Of a stretch of 64,000 nucleotides of DNA, positions 1-10,689 are shown in pieces. This DNA is from Cristatella mucedo. Its lineage: Eukaryota > Bryozoa > Phylactolaemata > Cristatellidae. Under the pieces are notes generated by a model, which worked only from the letters and a program-made list of their open reading frames with translations, was not told where the DNA came from and ran no database searches. Location: assembly GCA_009760855.2 (NCBI GenBank), contig WPIO01000036.1, positions 920,001-984,000 of the forward strand. Direction: 5' to 3'. The stretch's first letter is position 1. Every line of letters starts with the position of its first letter. The position numbers were made by a program, and so were the translations under genes.

Positions 1-445
1 GTAAAAATTATGCGTCTCCGCCTGTAACTCCACAAAACCGTAAAGACTATGTTGTGATATGCGGGAGAAAGTTCTACACCGCACTGAAAACCAAGACGGC
101 TTTCGGTTCACCTTCGGTAGCAAACGGCTTCATCTAACGCAACAAAGAGAACGCGATAATCATGTATGGATGTAGCCGTATGCACGGATGTAGCCGGTCA
201 GGGCGGCTGAAAAAGATGCGCCACAACTGGCAGCTGAAGAATAGATGTCATGGCTTGAAAATTGTGCGTGCGAGTTCCACATTCTAGGACCAGCAGAGCA
301 AAAGCTGTTGCCAAAGGCCTTTAACAGTAGGAATATAACACCTTATGAATTGTTCATTGAGGACCTAACGGCAAGAAAAGGCTGGAGCTGGTGCAGCATT
401 TCAGCTACATGTGAAGGAGCCAAAGCAGTGCGAGGGCCTTGTGGG
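1..445 (-). mobile_element. LINE-B 3' end (CR1/L2-like, truncated)
   Basis: Sense strand is minus. The sequence is recognisably the same as 9655-9940, 50364-50520 and 55256-55930: the 3' tail lies at position 1, then blocks resembling TCTCCGTCTGTAACTC, CTTTCGGTACGCATTCGGTAGC and CAACAAAGAGAAAG, then a distal block shared with 55540-55930. In plus-strand copies (32265-32625) the same region encodes the C-terminal end of a reverse transcriptase and then a 3' UTR. No intact frame remains. The element runs off the left edge, so its tail is not fully visible. Confidence 0.75.
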
Positions 446-461
446 TCAGAACTTCAAATTA

Positions 462-562
462 GACGGTCAAGGTCGCAGGCTAGAGCGCCGTGGCACATGG
501 GAAGCGCCTGAAAAAAGATTAAGTTCTCTTAGGGCGCTATATGCAAATCAATGATTTATTTC
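462..562 (+). mobile_element. SINE-A, 5'-truncated
   Basis: Only the 3' half of SINE-A is present: the remnant of the B-box region, then GGCACATGGGAAGCGCC, the AGATTAAGTTCTCT stem-loop, GGGCGC, and a tail resembling ATGCAAATCAATGA. It abuts the LINE-B fragment on its left. Confidence 0.7.
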
Positions 563-742
563 CTTATTATTTAGTCAGTATGACAATTTTCGTACTCCGA
601 CGCACATTTTCAGAGCGAAAGCGGCACCAGCCGAGAGTGAGCAGTGCAATCGGAGGCGCGATGAAGCGTGGAAAAATCTTTTACCGTCTATTGCTGTACA
701 TTAGGACGTTCCTGCCGTTTCTAAAGCTGCGTTAGTGACTAG

Positions 743-850
743 CAATAATAATAATAAATATAATAATACACTTTATATAGCACCCTCGGAGAACTCAATC
801 TCTTTCTAGGCGCTTTACATGTGCTGCAAAGGATTACGCCGCAACAGCTG
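743..850 (-). mobile_element. LINE-A 3' tail fragment
   Basis: Read on the minus strand it gives GCAGCACATGTAAAGCGCC, the AGAGATTGAGTTCTC hairpin, GGGTGC and then a TATTATT-type tail. The stem keeps pairing through a G-U wobble. No coding part is retained. Confidence 0.8.
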
Positions 851-1500
851 AATCCTATTTTGATCAATTATACCCGCCATTGTTAGCATGCCTGACATAG
901 CCTCTGTATGAGTACTTATTTGCTCTAGTTTTCTATTGCTGTGTTTCTCGCTGCTGATGTGTTTCTATTGAGGCTACCAGACGCGACTTAAATCCGAAGT
1001 AGCATCGGCAGCACTAGTTTAGTTTGCACTGTCACAGTTGTCTGTTTCTCCAAATGCTCTGCAATTTTGCCTCTGCATCGATATTTCCTCGCCATTTTGG
1101 AATGCATCAGGCTGACATCATTGAGCAATCTTAACTTATGAAAAGGCTGCTCATACAAATACACGACCCGTTCGACGTCACATCTGCTTCTTTGTATTCA
1201 GTACCTATTGCTGGCTGAGATTGGAGCATTGGACAGGTCACTTGATTTTACTCCTGCGTTCCGCAACGCCTGATTTGGCTAAGGACAAAGCAGTGCAGAT
1301 CAAGCACGATAGAACATAAATTAGCCGTGGCTGTTAGGCATACATTACTTATCTTACCTGCAACGGCCACAGTGTTACATGTATATCACCTAGTAGACCT
1401 TCGGGTGACATCATAGATCCAGGAGATCCTGTTGTCAGTGAGAGCAGAGCTCTTTTTCCCTACGAAACGAGCACAGCCAACGCCCGCATTTTATTAAACG
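851..1500. other. Unassigned sequence
   Basis: No supported exon, RNA gene or member of the window's repeat families was recognised in this 650-bp stretch. Confidence 0.5.
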
Positions 1501-1514
1501 GACGAATGAACGTG

Positions 1515-1650
1515 CACGGCTACATATATATATGTGTGTGTGTGTGTGCATGTGTGTGTTTGTGTGTGATATATATATATATATATATATACATATATAT
1601 GTGTGTGTGTGTGTGTGTGTGTATGTATATATACATATGCACATTATCTA
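1515..1650. repeat. (TA)n/(TG)n compound microsatellite
   Basis: Alternating runs of TA and TG dinucleotides with minor interruptions. A short (TC)n run follows at 1742-1762. Open frames across it are repeat artefacts. Confidence 0.95.
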
Positions 1651-1769
1651 TATACAGACACATCTTTATGAACCAGCATGTATACATATTTCTCGTCTCT
1701 ATTTACCTGTCTGTACCTAATACCTATATCCCCTTCCTGCTTTCTCTCTCTCTCTCTCTCGTTCTCTTT

Positions 1770-3630
1770 TTCTGTCAGTCATCCTAAAGATATCTCACCA
1801 TCATTGCTGCATGAATAATGCTACGAACATCCGAATCTAGTCAATCGACCACGATCTTGGTCTTCAGCCTATCCAGGCCCCACCTTAGATACCGCCGTAG
1901 CGTTGCTGTTGCAGCTGAAGAGAGCCAATTGACATGCATGATCAGCCGATGCCACTCGCTATCGCACCGATATACCGAGTGGATAGCACAGTCCCCACGG
2001 TCTTACGGCAGCAGCAGCCATTTCTGTCGGTCCTGGGTCGATAATCGGCACATCGTTACAGTGAACTGTATCTTACAACTTCTATTGTCGCAGAAGACTT
2101 AAAAGAAGAAAAAGCACATTTCTGCCAAGCTTTGGCGCTAGCAGAGCATCTCTCGGTTTGGATTCGTGCAATTCATTGCCAGAGTAGAATGGAAGGTTAT
2201 AGCTGAACGCACCGAGCGGCGCCTGATCCATGCTGCTCGCTTCGCATGCTTCGCCGATCATAATTTTTCTCGAAGCTGGTAAACTGTTCTGGCTGTCCAG
2301 TTATGACGTAGGCAGTCGGGAAATCGAGTAGTCTTTAAAGACTGAGTCCCTAGTGGCTACGCCAGCCTCAGCCTTGGCACTCCGAGCACTCTTCCTTTAA
2401 AAGCACCGTGAGGCCATACGACCGACTATGTAACAGTGGTGGCACTTTCAAGTGAACTTTTTTGTCTGCTGCTCCCTTGAGCAGCCGCTTTGCTGGCATT
2501 CCTTGCCTCACTCGAGGCCGCACGAGCCATTTCTTCACGTGCTATTCAAGGGAAAGCCTTATGTTTCCGCCTCATACGCTCATGCAAAATCCTGCTCTGC
2601 GATAAGACCATATTCAAGTAGCGAATCTTTCGTTCTTTGAGGACCGTTATAAGAGGCAGATAAGACTTCTGTTAGCATTAGGCTTTCGGAAAGCTATCTG
2701 TTCTTCCCGGTTGTGCTGTCTTATGCAGCATGCTGATGGTTTACAATTATTTAAATTTTAACTTCGCTTTTGAGTAATGCATTGATTCGCCTCTGGTCAT
2801 TCGAAACGATGCAAACTGCTGATGCAGGATCAGCTGATTTTTCAGACTTTACCCGGGGTTCCTCCAGATTCAGCCATGCATTGGAAGTGGTTGCCGTTGC
2901 TCCGATACCGATGCTGATTTGTAGCGAGTCTGCGACAGCCGTGACAATGAGAAAAAAAGCCTTCGCTCTGCGATGGCCGCCAAACTTGAGCTTTGGCTAA
3001 TCGTTCTCTTCTTCACATTTTTTCTCTCCAGTCACTCTTTCCAACAAGGTGTGACACTGATTTGCCGTTTCCCGTCACCGTTTACTGCACCCCAACGTTC
3101 AATCGCTAGGAAGTAGAACTTCGCTATGGTACGCCACAGCTACCAGCTCTCACCCGTGAACTCTTCCATGCGAACGAAGCCAGTGATATCTAGGCCCGTT
3201 GCCTTCGCAGGCAGCACTGACTAGCATGCTCTCACTAGTTAATGGTTAGGCGATCAACAGCTTTAGCTGTGCAGCGTCAACAAAAGGTCAACAATCGAGA
3301 GAAGGACGATGAATGAGCGTAAAACAGATTCAATAGACGCAAGCACTAAATAAAACCATCGGCTGAGCCAGCCTCCTGCAGCAGAAGAAGCGTGGAGTTG
3401 CCCCTGGATTCTTCTGGAATATGTGTTCCAAACGAGGGTAGCCGATGCAGCTGGGGAAGAGTTCAATTGACCTTTCGCGAGACTCGGCGTCTAGCCAGTC
3501 AGCGGTCGGTAGTCTACTGCTCCGAAAACGACTCCTTGTCCCCGTCGTGCTGCGACGCACTGCAGGCTTGAGTGAGGAGCGATTGGATGATGCAGTTTGG
3601 AACGCAGACTGCGAAACGGATCTGACCAAC
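1770..3630. other. Unassigned sequence
   Basis: Several short open frames occur on both strands (for example 1818-2102 and 2770-3000). None shows a recognisable domain or well-placed splice signals, and no family repeat was identified. Confidence 0.45.
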
Positions 3631-3636
3631 AAGAAC

Positions 3637-3770
3637 AGCAGCGGTTAAGGTGCTCGTCCCCGACCAAAGGTCAAGGCTGAGGTCGTGGGCTCAATCCCGG
3701 AGGCATATGTGAAGCACCAGAATAGAGATTAAGTTCTCTTTGGGCGCTATGCAAATTAATTATATACAAC
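3637..3770 (+). mobile_element. SINE-A, near full length
   Basis: It starts with an A-box-like GCGGTTAAGGTGCTCG. The B-box-like region GTGGGCTCAATCCCGG and GGCATATGTGAAGC follow, then the stem-loop around AGAGATTAAGTTCTCT and GGGCGC, and a tail resembling GCAAATTAATTATAT. Confidence 0.85.
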
Positions 3771-3807
3771 ATCCGTGCTTTCATCTGGAGTAGTAGCGAG
3801 ACTTACG

Positions 3808-3920
3808 ACATCAGAGCCAAGCCATCCGACCTCCGACGACGACTCCATCTAACCTCTTGTGAGTCCATAAGACCGCTAGCAAATCCATCTGACCTCCGAC
3901 GGGCCCGTCCGATCTCCCAG
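3808..3920. repeat. Degenerate CCATCYGACCTCCGACG repeats
   Basis: The phrase CCATC-GACCTCCGACG recurs about three to four times with variable spacing. It is probably a decayed minisatellite and has no other evident role. Confidence 0.4.
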
Positions 3921-4250
3921 CGAGTATCTTTGACCTCCGTTAACCAAGTGTGCACTGCCTCGCGAGTCTCCATGCATAAAAGTTTGCTATTGCTCGCCTT
4001 CTTTTTAGCCAATTCATAACTTTTTTGGAAAATGGTCTTCCTAAAGACAAGGATTCGAAAGGTACACGAGATGGCTGTATGATGATGAAGATATCACTAT
4101 TACTGCACTAAGCATCCCTTGTATAATACATCTCCGTTCTTGCCACCCTTCGAAAGCACGTGCATAGCTCATTAAACATCGTGCATCAGAGCAACACAAG
4201 ATTACATTCGCCTTTAAGCTATGCTCGCCAACATCAGCTACTATGCTCAC

Positions 4251-4495
4251 CTGCATCATCCCGCCGCTAAACCACTTGCCATATTCAAAGGCAAAGCCAC
4301 TGACCAAGACTCTGTCAAACCAGCCCTTTAATATAGCCGGTACAGACATCCAGTAAATAGGAAATTGAAAAATAACGAGATCCGCTCGTCGTAGCTTTTC
4401 CATCTCTGCCAAAATATCCGGCGCCGTTCGGTTTTGCTCGAATGCCACCGCCTTTTCTTTATCCAAAGAGAAGTAGCTAGGATTTTGAAGTTCAC
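4251..4495 (-). CDS. NQO1: NQO1-like quinone oxidoreductase, exon 2 (internal)
   Basis: Internal exon read on the minus strand. The 3' splice site is GTTGATAG just above 4495; the 5' splice site CAG/GTGAGC lies just below 4251. It encodes 81 residues including DILAEMEKLRRADLVIFQF, PAILKGWFDRV and FAFEYGKW. This is the second half of the flavodoxin-like fold of the NQO1/NQO2 family: the IFQFP-W-VPAILKGW-RV core lines FAD and the quinone site. It joins exon 7365-7578 in phase 1, giving the family-typical run DVTG-ELQNP. It ends in phase 0 after MMQ. The C-terminal third of the enzyme (TTGG loop onward) was not found downstream of it, so the gene is incomplete as visible here. The frame is otherwise undamaged. 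Confidence 0.88.
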
Positions 4496-4884
4496 CTATC
4501 AACGTCAAAAATAGTAAACAATTTAACATTTTTTTTAAATACACAAATTTAAGCCAAACCAAAATGATTCGGAGTAGAACGGAGACAGGAATTACTGACT
4601 TTAAATGGTAGGAAAAGCATATAACTGACTTTAGAAGTTAGTATGTTTCTCAAAAATTGCTGTAACGTCTATTTTAATAATACTGTGAAGCTAAGGGCTA
4701 TTCAAAAAAGTCACCCGTGAGTCCATTAAAATCCCACATATACTGAATAGCACACACACAAGCGGCGTGTAACAGTGACGGGTAATCTTTTTGGTGGCGG
4801 TTCCTATGAGACCAATTTATTAGAACCGAGATTTTGCACATATTATACAACCTTTTTGCAATGATCGACGGAAGTATTTTGCTT

Positions 4885-5400
4885 TGCTGGCCTTAATTGC
4901 TGCTTTCAGACTTGAGATTGGAGCTGATTTTTTCAGCTGGCGAGGTCATTTTGGCAGAGGATACCGTGAATCCAGGTGGTATTGTAGTTAGAGCCTATTT
5001 CGAGATGTGGCTTTCCTGTGTCTGAGTAGCACTAGGTTTTCCCAGAGTTAGCAAGTTGGTTTTGTCTTGCCATTTAATTTCAGTTTGATTACTGCCATTC
5101 AAGTGGAAATGCAAGCAATTCAGGCCGTTAGGTGGCTCCGAGAGTTTGAGGTGCCGGATGGCACGGCACGGATCAAAGCAGACAGCACAAGCCTGTCGCT
5201 CCTTGTCTAATTAAATTAAAGGCCAGATTGTGCTTGGTGATTGAATCGCAGAAAGAGTTTAGTATAAACTGCGAAACAGAGTAGATATAAAAGCGGATCT
5301 TCGGGCAACCCAGTTTGTGAGGCTCACTGGATGATCGTCCACATAAATCTACTCTGACATATCTCGTTCGGATAGGACCTAAACCATGCCTATACAGTAC
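4885..5400 (-). mobile_element. LINE-A internal fragment, strongly decayed
   Basis: It aligns by eye with the reverse-transcriptase part of the 21.1-23.8 kb copy: the GTTTTCCCAGAGTTAGCAAG block, then a GATTGTGCTTGGTGATTGAA block, then a GATAGGACCTAAACC block. Many indels are present and there is no coding capacity. Confidence 0.6.
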
Positions 5401-5439
5401 TTGTGATGCTTAGGCGAGACGACATGCGCTCAAGGATTT

Positions 5440-5622
5440 GGCGATAAAAATGCTAGCTGATTTAACACCCTTTTTGTATAGTGACAGAAGAGCCTTTACG
5501 GCTATCAAAACCGCTTGCAGTGGCAACAAGGGATCGCCCACCCCAGAATTTGAACCCAGCGACTTCGGGACCGATGTCATTAAGAACAACCGCCTCACCT
5601 AATTAGCCATCCGGGCTCAGCA
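5440..5622 (-). mobile_element. SINE-B
   Basis: Reverse orientation. The tail side resembles AAAATGCTAGCTGATTTAAC, then AGAGCCTTTACGGCTATC, the complement of a B box (AATTTGAACCC), and the head TTAGCCATCCGGGCTCA. Its T/A-rich 3' tail is at the low-coordinate end. Confidence 0.8.
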
Positions 5623-5694
5623 AAGCACGGCAATCAATTGCATTGACAGTTTCGGAGAGATCCAGCAGAAATATTGGAGACTCTACCTAAGTTA

Positions 5695-6110
5695 GCATTT
5701 CTGAAAATAAAAATAAAATTAATGCATTTGCCTAACGCCCTCAGAGAACTTGATCTCTTTCTAGGCACTATACATATGCCGCAAAGGAAACATGGTCGAA
5801 TGGATAGTGGTAGCATGCTGAATGACAACAAGCAAACAATGGTTAGAGGTAAAATGCACAGGGTCAGCATCTAAATGCGGCTACTTAGTGGCAGCATGCA
5901 CAGTGTTAAGCGCGCTTAAGCACGTAAAGGATGATTCACATTGACCCACTAAATGCTTGATCAAAATATATGCGTTTAGTTTCTTTGTAAATAGTGCCAA
6001 GTCAAGGGATGCAGTGACGCCAGTCGGAAGTGAGATCCAGGCTTTGGGACCATTCCTGCATAGATCTTCCAGCAAGGCATACCCTGGAGCGATGAGCTCC
6101 AATGATTTAC
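5695..6110 (-). mobile_element. LINE-A 3' fragment
   Basis: Contains the terminal stem-loop (GGCACTATA arm), the GTGGTAGCATGC and GGTTAGAGGTAAAATGCACAGG 3' UTR blocks, and the end of the reverse-transcriptase frame. It parallels 21150-21500. Confidence 0.8.
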
Positions 6111-6184
6111 TGTAAATTACTAGCCTGTTTTGAAGTAAGAATTAAAGTAATCTGCCATTGCCTCCTTCCATTGTCTTCGAGTGG

Positions 6185-6975
6185 GATGGCAATATAATAA
6201 TTATAATAATAACAACTTGATAAAGCCTCCTAAAAATAATTGTTATTAAAATAACACACTTGATAAAGCACCCTCAGATAACTCGATCTCTCTCTAGGTG
6301 CTTTGAAAACAATCTGAAAAAGGCCTACATTTTAACAATTGTATGTAGCTAAAAGTACGCTGACTTGATTGTGGATCTGATTTGGTCGTCTAGTGAAATG
6401 TCTTTTTGGAACATGGCACCCAGATTTCAAGTTGATTCAACAGGAGATATGCGGGCAGAGCCAATTTTGAGCGTCAGTCTTTCCAATTTCTGAATCACAC
6501 TGGGCTTGCCCATGACTAGTAAGTTAGTTTTTATCATCGTTTAGTTTTAGAAAATTTGCTACCATCTATGTGTGGATGTCATCAATGCATGCAGCAAGGG
6601 AGTTGAGAAAATTCGACGTGCTGGAGGGCTGGGAGGGATCGAGGCAAAGGCACAACTAAGTGCCATCTCCATACAGGTGAAAGCCTTGATTGTGCTTGGC
6701 AATCACATCAGCACGAGGAAGAGTATAAACCGTGAAAAGAACCGGACCAAACCCGAGCACTGAGGTACTCCATCTTCGGATGATCTTTTTCATTCACATC
6801 AATACTCAGGAGACTCTCACTGAGATAGGACCTGAACTATTGCAATGCAGTGCCAGTAATTTCCAGGCGAAATGAGAGGCGTTCAACAAGGACTCGGTGA
6901 TCGATAGTGTCAAAAGGTGCCAAAAGATCGTGCAAAACAAGCAGCGATACTCTTCCCAAGTCTGAATTCCCTAAG
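6185..6975 (-). mobile_element. LINE-A fragment with internal deletion
   Basis: The tail and hairpin (CAAAGCACC ... GGGTGC) are followed after a deletion by reverse-transcriptase sequence parallel to 21910-22560, including the blocks around CTTTCCAATTTCTGAATCAC and ATCACATCAGC. Frameshifts prevent translation. Its hairpin carries a paired GCACC/GGTGC change. Confidence 0.8.
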
Positions 6976-7364
6976 TACGTAGGGCTAGTGGAAAGAGTTT
7001 ACTTAAGTTATCTCTGTCTATTTATTGTCAACTCATTTGCACCATCATATTACCGTTAAAAGTTGTACTACACAAGCATCTTTGAACGAGGCTGGTACAT
7101 AACCTACGGTTAATGACTGACTGGCTGCGTTAGTTATGTAGTGCACCTCAGAAGGAGAACCGTAGGTAAGCGGCTCAAGATTGCCTATTGCCTTCTTAGA
7201 CTGCTGGGAAGTATAAAGTTGCGATCAAAACGGCAGTGATGTGCTCCCTTCCTAGCTCACGCAAAGTGCCCAAAAAGAGGTATAGTTATCCTAGGGCCCA
7301 TGCAAATATTCTCATTATTAATACCCAGTCTGAGTGATGTATTCAGCTCTGCAAAGCTCAGTAC

Positions 7365-7578
7365 CTGTAACATCATGCCTGTCAGAGACTGGGTTGAACT
7401 TCATAGCATACAAGTCGGAAATTTCGACGACGTATCCCTCCGACTTGAGCACTTGCTCTGCAGCGTCCTTTAGTGCTCCAGTGAATGACTTTGGCTCCGG
7501 ATGAGCATACACGATCAGCGCCACTTTGGGCTTGTGCACGGCGCCCGTCTCTGATGCTGCGATCGACTTCTCTGCCAT
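7365..7578 (-). CDS. NQO1: NQO1-like quinone oxidoreductase, exon with N terminus
   Basis: Encodes 71 residues beginning MAEKSIAASETG and ending RHDVT, then one base of the next codon. KVALIVYAHPEPKSF matches the first beta-strand and FAD-phosphate loop of NQO1/NQO2. ISDLYAMKFNPVSDRHDVTG matches the family block SDLYAM-FNP-D. The enzyme class catalyses two-electron reduction of quinones with NAD(P)H using FAD, in the cytosol. The donor is ACAG/GTACTG. It restores the homologous reading DVTG-ELQNP when joined to 4495 in phase 1, while a second GT at 7323-7324 would give the wrong phase. An upstream ATG at 7590 would add four residues. The CCGCAG before 7578 could instead be a splice acceptor, so the true start is uncertain. 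Confidence 0.88.
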
Positions 7579-7599
7579 CTGCGGTGACATGCAAATGCG

Positions 7600-8230
7600 T
7601 CAGCATTCAGCAATAAATCCGAGAAAAAATGGCGACGGCTGCATTTTTACGCGGTAAACTCCAATTCTGAGAGCCTGCACCCGTATGGAAGCATGGCGAT
7701 ATCGCTCCGCATGCAAGGAAATAGCCTCTCGTTCTTCGGGCTCGGTGGTCGCGCTCGGCTCGAACTAGCTGGCAGAACGCGAATACGGGCTCCCACCTCA
7801 GGCTTGTGCGCACCCGTCAGCTGTCTTCCAATGGCGACCGTCCCACGTCTGTCTGCCGAGCTCAGGACCGATTGCAACGACACCTCGCGGTTTGCGGTCG
7901 CCCAATGACCTGACCTTGTAAGGAGCTACGAGAGGGCAGGTAGGTAGCTCAGCGGCTTGTTTGTCTCACGTTGTCCAAGGGTCCGCCCACCCAAGCGGAC
8001 CTCACTGCGGCGCAGGCGCGTTCGAGCGAGCCCGAACAAAAGAGCGACCTCCACTTCAGTGCGAGCCGGCGTGTCGGCAGCAGCGGCATGCTCGATCAGC
8101 CAGCTTGCGACTGCCGAAACACTACTTGTGGCTCCTGAATTATGACGTCTTACAACCGGCTACGCAATAGTCCACTGTTAGGCGGCATAGACGCCGAGGT
8201 CGTGCGCTAGGTCAGCCTGTCGAGCATTAA
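7600..8230. promoter_or_regulatory. GC/CpG-rich 5' flank of the NQO1-like gene (candidate promoter)
   Basis: This region directly upstream of the N-terminal NQO exon is clearly richer in G, C and CpG than its surroundings. Open frames on both strands overlap each other as expected for GC-rich DNA. No TATA box stands out. Promoter activity is inference from position and composition. Confidence 0.35.
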
Positions 8231-8236
8231 GAAGCA

Positions 8237-8375
8237 GTCTGTTTTCGCTGATTTAACAGCCTCTTTTGAATGGCAGCCGATGAGCCTTGACGACTATCGC
8301 CGCCGCTTGCAGTTGGCAATACAGGATCGTGCACAGTAAGATTCGAGCCCGCGAACTCGAGGGCGAGAAGAGCGA
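8237..8375 (-). mobile_element. SINE-B, decayed
   Basis: The CGCTGATTTAACAGCCTC tail block, the GAGCCTTGACGACTATCGCC middle block, and a B-box complement (AAGATTCGAGCCC) in the same order as other minus-strand copies. It lies inside a GC-rich zone, which makes overlapping long frames spurious. Confidence 0.7.
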
Positions 8376-8787
8376 GAGCCTTGGCTCCTGGACTGCCTCG
8401 GGTGCAGCGCGAAAGGAGCGGCACCCGGGGTTTTTCGCCGGTGGGCGCTTCGGCGGCGCTCCGGGCGCCGTGCTGTCGTACGCCGTGACGGAGCGCCGCA
8501 AGTCTGCAGCGCTCCGTCGCTCGCTAAGTAAGGCCTGCCTGCGCTATGGATATGCACTTGCTGCATTGCTAAGGCGGCGAGCTCTTTGTTCCTACCAGGT
8601 CCCGCCGCTGTCGCCGTCCCATCGGCATCGGCGCTGCGCCTTCGCGTCGCTAGCCGCGCTCCGCCGGTTCAAGGGGATTCAGCAGTATTCGTCGCGCGTC
8701 GGCAAAGACCGGCACTGCTAGCAGCCTTTTGCACAAATAATAATTACATTTAAATTTACATGAAAATTTTACAAATACGCCACTTAC

Positions 8788-8891
8788 CGTATAAAATAGG
8801 AGCGGCTTATCGATTAGCTTTTCTATCGTGCATTTCGCTTGCCCTTCGAGCCATTCGAGCAATTTCCTGCGTATGCGCGAGCATTGGGGAG
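8788..8891 (-). CDS. Candidate exon, C-terminal part of an upstream NQO-like copy
   Basis: Minus-strand exon with the acceptor GTATTACAG above 8891 and a perfect donor ACG/GTAAGT below 8788. It encodes about 35 residues: RIRRKLLEWLEGQ, then IEKLIDKPLLFYT. This resembles the NQO1 C-terminal helix block (ARIQILEGWKKRL ... TPLYF). It is phase-compatible with exon 9004-9193 (phase 1 into phase 1). It lies upstream, in transcription order, of the N-terminal exons at 7.58 and 4.49 kb, so it should belong to another NQO copy or a rearranged one. The family match is by eye. Confidence 0.5.
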
Positions 8892-9003
8892 CTGTAATAC
8901 ACCGTGCGGCTCGCGACTTACTTTTAGTCAGCGAAGTGGCCCGCAGTTTAAATCCAGCACGCCTTAAACAGAAGAAACTTTAGTGTTCAGGTTTAACTCG
9001 CAC

Positions 9004-9193
9004 CTATGCCATCCTTATAATTAGCACTGTCATTTTCAAATAATGGCGAATTCTTCGATGTGTATTCGCAATGCGGATCGGTGTGATGAGAGTGAATGAA
9101 TGCAAGCGTCAACTCAGACACGCCCGAGTGAATTACTTGTCGATCATAGCTTTCGTTAAATCCAGCACGTTCACCCAGGACTATGACTTGCAT
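9004..9193 (-). CDS. Candidate exon, probably of the upstream NQO-like copy
   Basis: Acceptor CTTTTGTTTCAG above 9193 and donor ATAG/GTGCGA below 9004. The frame encodes about 63 residues starting MQVIVLGERAGF and containing VIHSGVSELTLAFIHSHH. The pattern hydrophobic-H-x-G ... L-x-F ... H resembles the NQO block where W-IQ-G-LHFCGF-VL is found. The conserved TTGG loop is absent and replaced by GERAG. Phase 1 at the donor fits exon 8891. Reading it as NQO depends on this weak alignment plus its neighbour; it could be an unrelated exon. Confidence 0.35.
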
Positions 9194-9654
9194 CTGAAAC
9201 AAAAGTACTCACTCTTAGAGAGTACTAGTATCGCCAGATGAAGCAGGGTGGATACAGTTTGCTCTATATGTCAACGACTACGAAAAATGAAGCTCCCAGA
9301 CGTTTGATGACGTACAGAACAAAATGTATCTATCCAAAATCTGAAATTTCCAGACTACCATTTCAAATTTCATTCCGATAAGGAAAGTATTAGCCGAGTT
9401 ATGGAATTTATAAGTCACCAACCGACCCTGGAAATGAAGCGGCATACAAATCCAAAGAATGCACCTCAAAAAGCTTCAAGCATGTATTACGATTCAACAA
9501 GGTTTGCCAAGTTGGGATACAAGTCGCATATGATGCAGACATCGGTAAATTTTTATTTTTAGATTTGTTCTTTCCGGTTTACATCCGAATTAGACTCGGT
9601 GAGCATGACCATTTTTTCTTTCTTGAGAAATTCCTCAGAATTTCCTATTCCAGT

Positions 9655-9940
9655 TCTATTTAATGTAATGTATCTCCGTCTGTAACTCAACAAAATTCAG
9701 AAAGACCGTGTGGGTGTTACGCAGGAGAGTTTTGTATAGCGCACTCACAGCCTAAGCGGCTTTCGGTACGCATTCGGTAGCCAACAGACTTCGTCTCACG
9801 CAACAAAGAGAAAGTGGGAAGCATAGAAGAGTCAGGAGAGCAGTTGATGTAGTGAGTAGCATAGAAGTAGCAGCTCAGGACCGCTGAAAAGGATGTGCCA
9901 CAGTCGGCAGTAGGAAAGTAGTTGTCGTTGCGTATTCTAA
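9655..9940 (-). mobile_element. LINE-B 3' end
   Basis: Tail TAATGTAATGTATCTCCG at the low end, followed by the GTAACTCAACAAAATTC, GCGCACTCACAGCC and CAACAAAGAGAAAGTGGG blocks shared with 55256-55500 and, inverted, 32400-32620. Confidence 0.85.
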
Positions 9941-10057
9941 CATGTTTGTCTTTCGAAAGTTACCCTAAACACACATTCGATTGTCGGAGGAACTCATAAA
10001 GTATTTTCTCGACATTTCCCCTTAAGGATCAGCCATCTTAACGTCTTTCTCAAGTAA

Positions 10058-10447
<390 letters not shown>

Positions 10448-10689
10448 ATCTTCCGACTGCACGCCAACCTCTCTCGGTTTATATTCCTGCCATTCCCCCC
10501 CCCCGCCTTTACGACATCTTAAATGACGGAATACCAAGCCAACTGTGCACAGCTGAGCACGGCACCATAACTGTCCTATAGGACACTTACCCATGTTAGC
10601 ATTTCTTTTTATTTTGTGAATATACATTATATATTATAAATATTTGATATGTACTGTGCTTTCTGATCAGTCTCAGATCACAGTTTTGA

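Larger units (their letters stand above)
4496..7364 (-). other. Intron of the NQO1-like gene
   Basis: 2.87-kb intron between the two NQO exons. It is bounded by ACAG/GTACTG on the 7365 side and GATAG on the 4495 side. Most of it is LINE-A and SINE-B debris oriented on the minus strand, the same strand as the gene. Confidence 0.75.

Noticed and set aside
7323..7324. Alternative NQO exon donor (GGGTATTA)
   Set aside because: Would give phase 2 and break the homologous DVTG-ELQNP junction, while ACAG/GTACTG fits in phase 1.
8287..8721. 144-codon plus frame in GC-rich DNA
   Set aside because: Its first part is a reversed SINE-B and the rest is compositional; no splice signals or domain.
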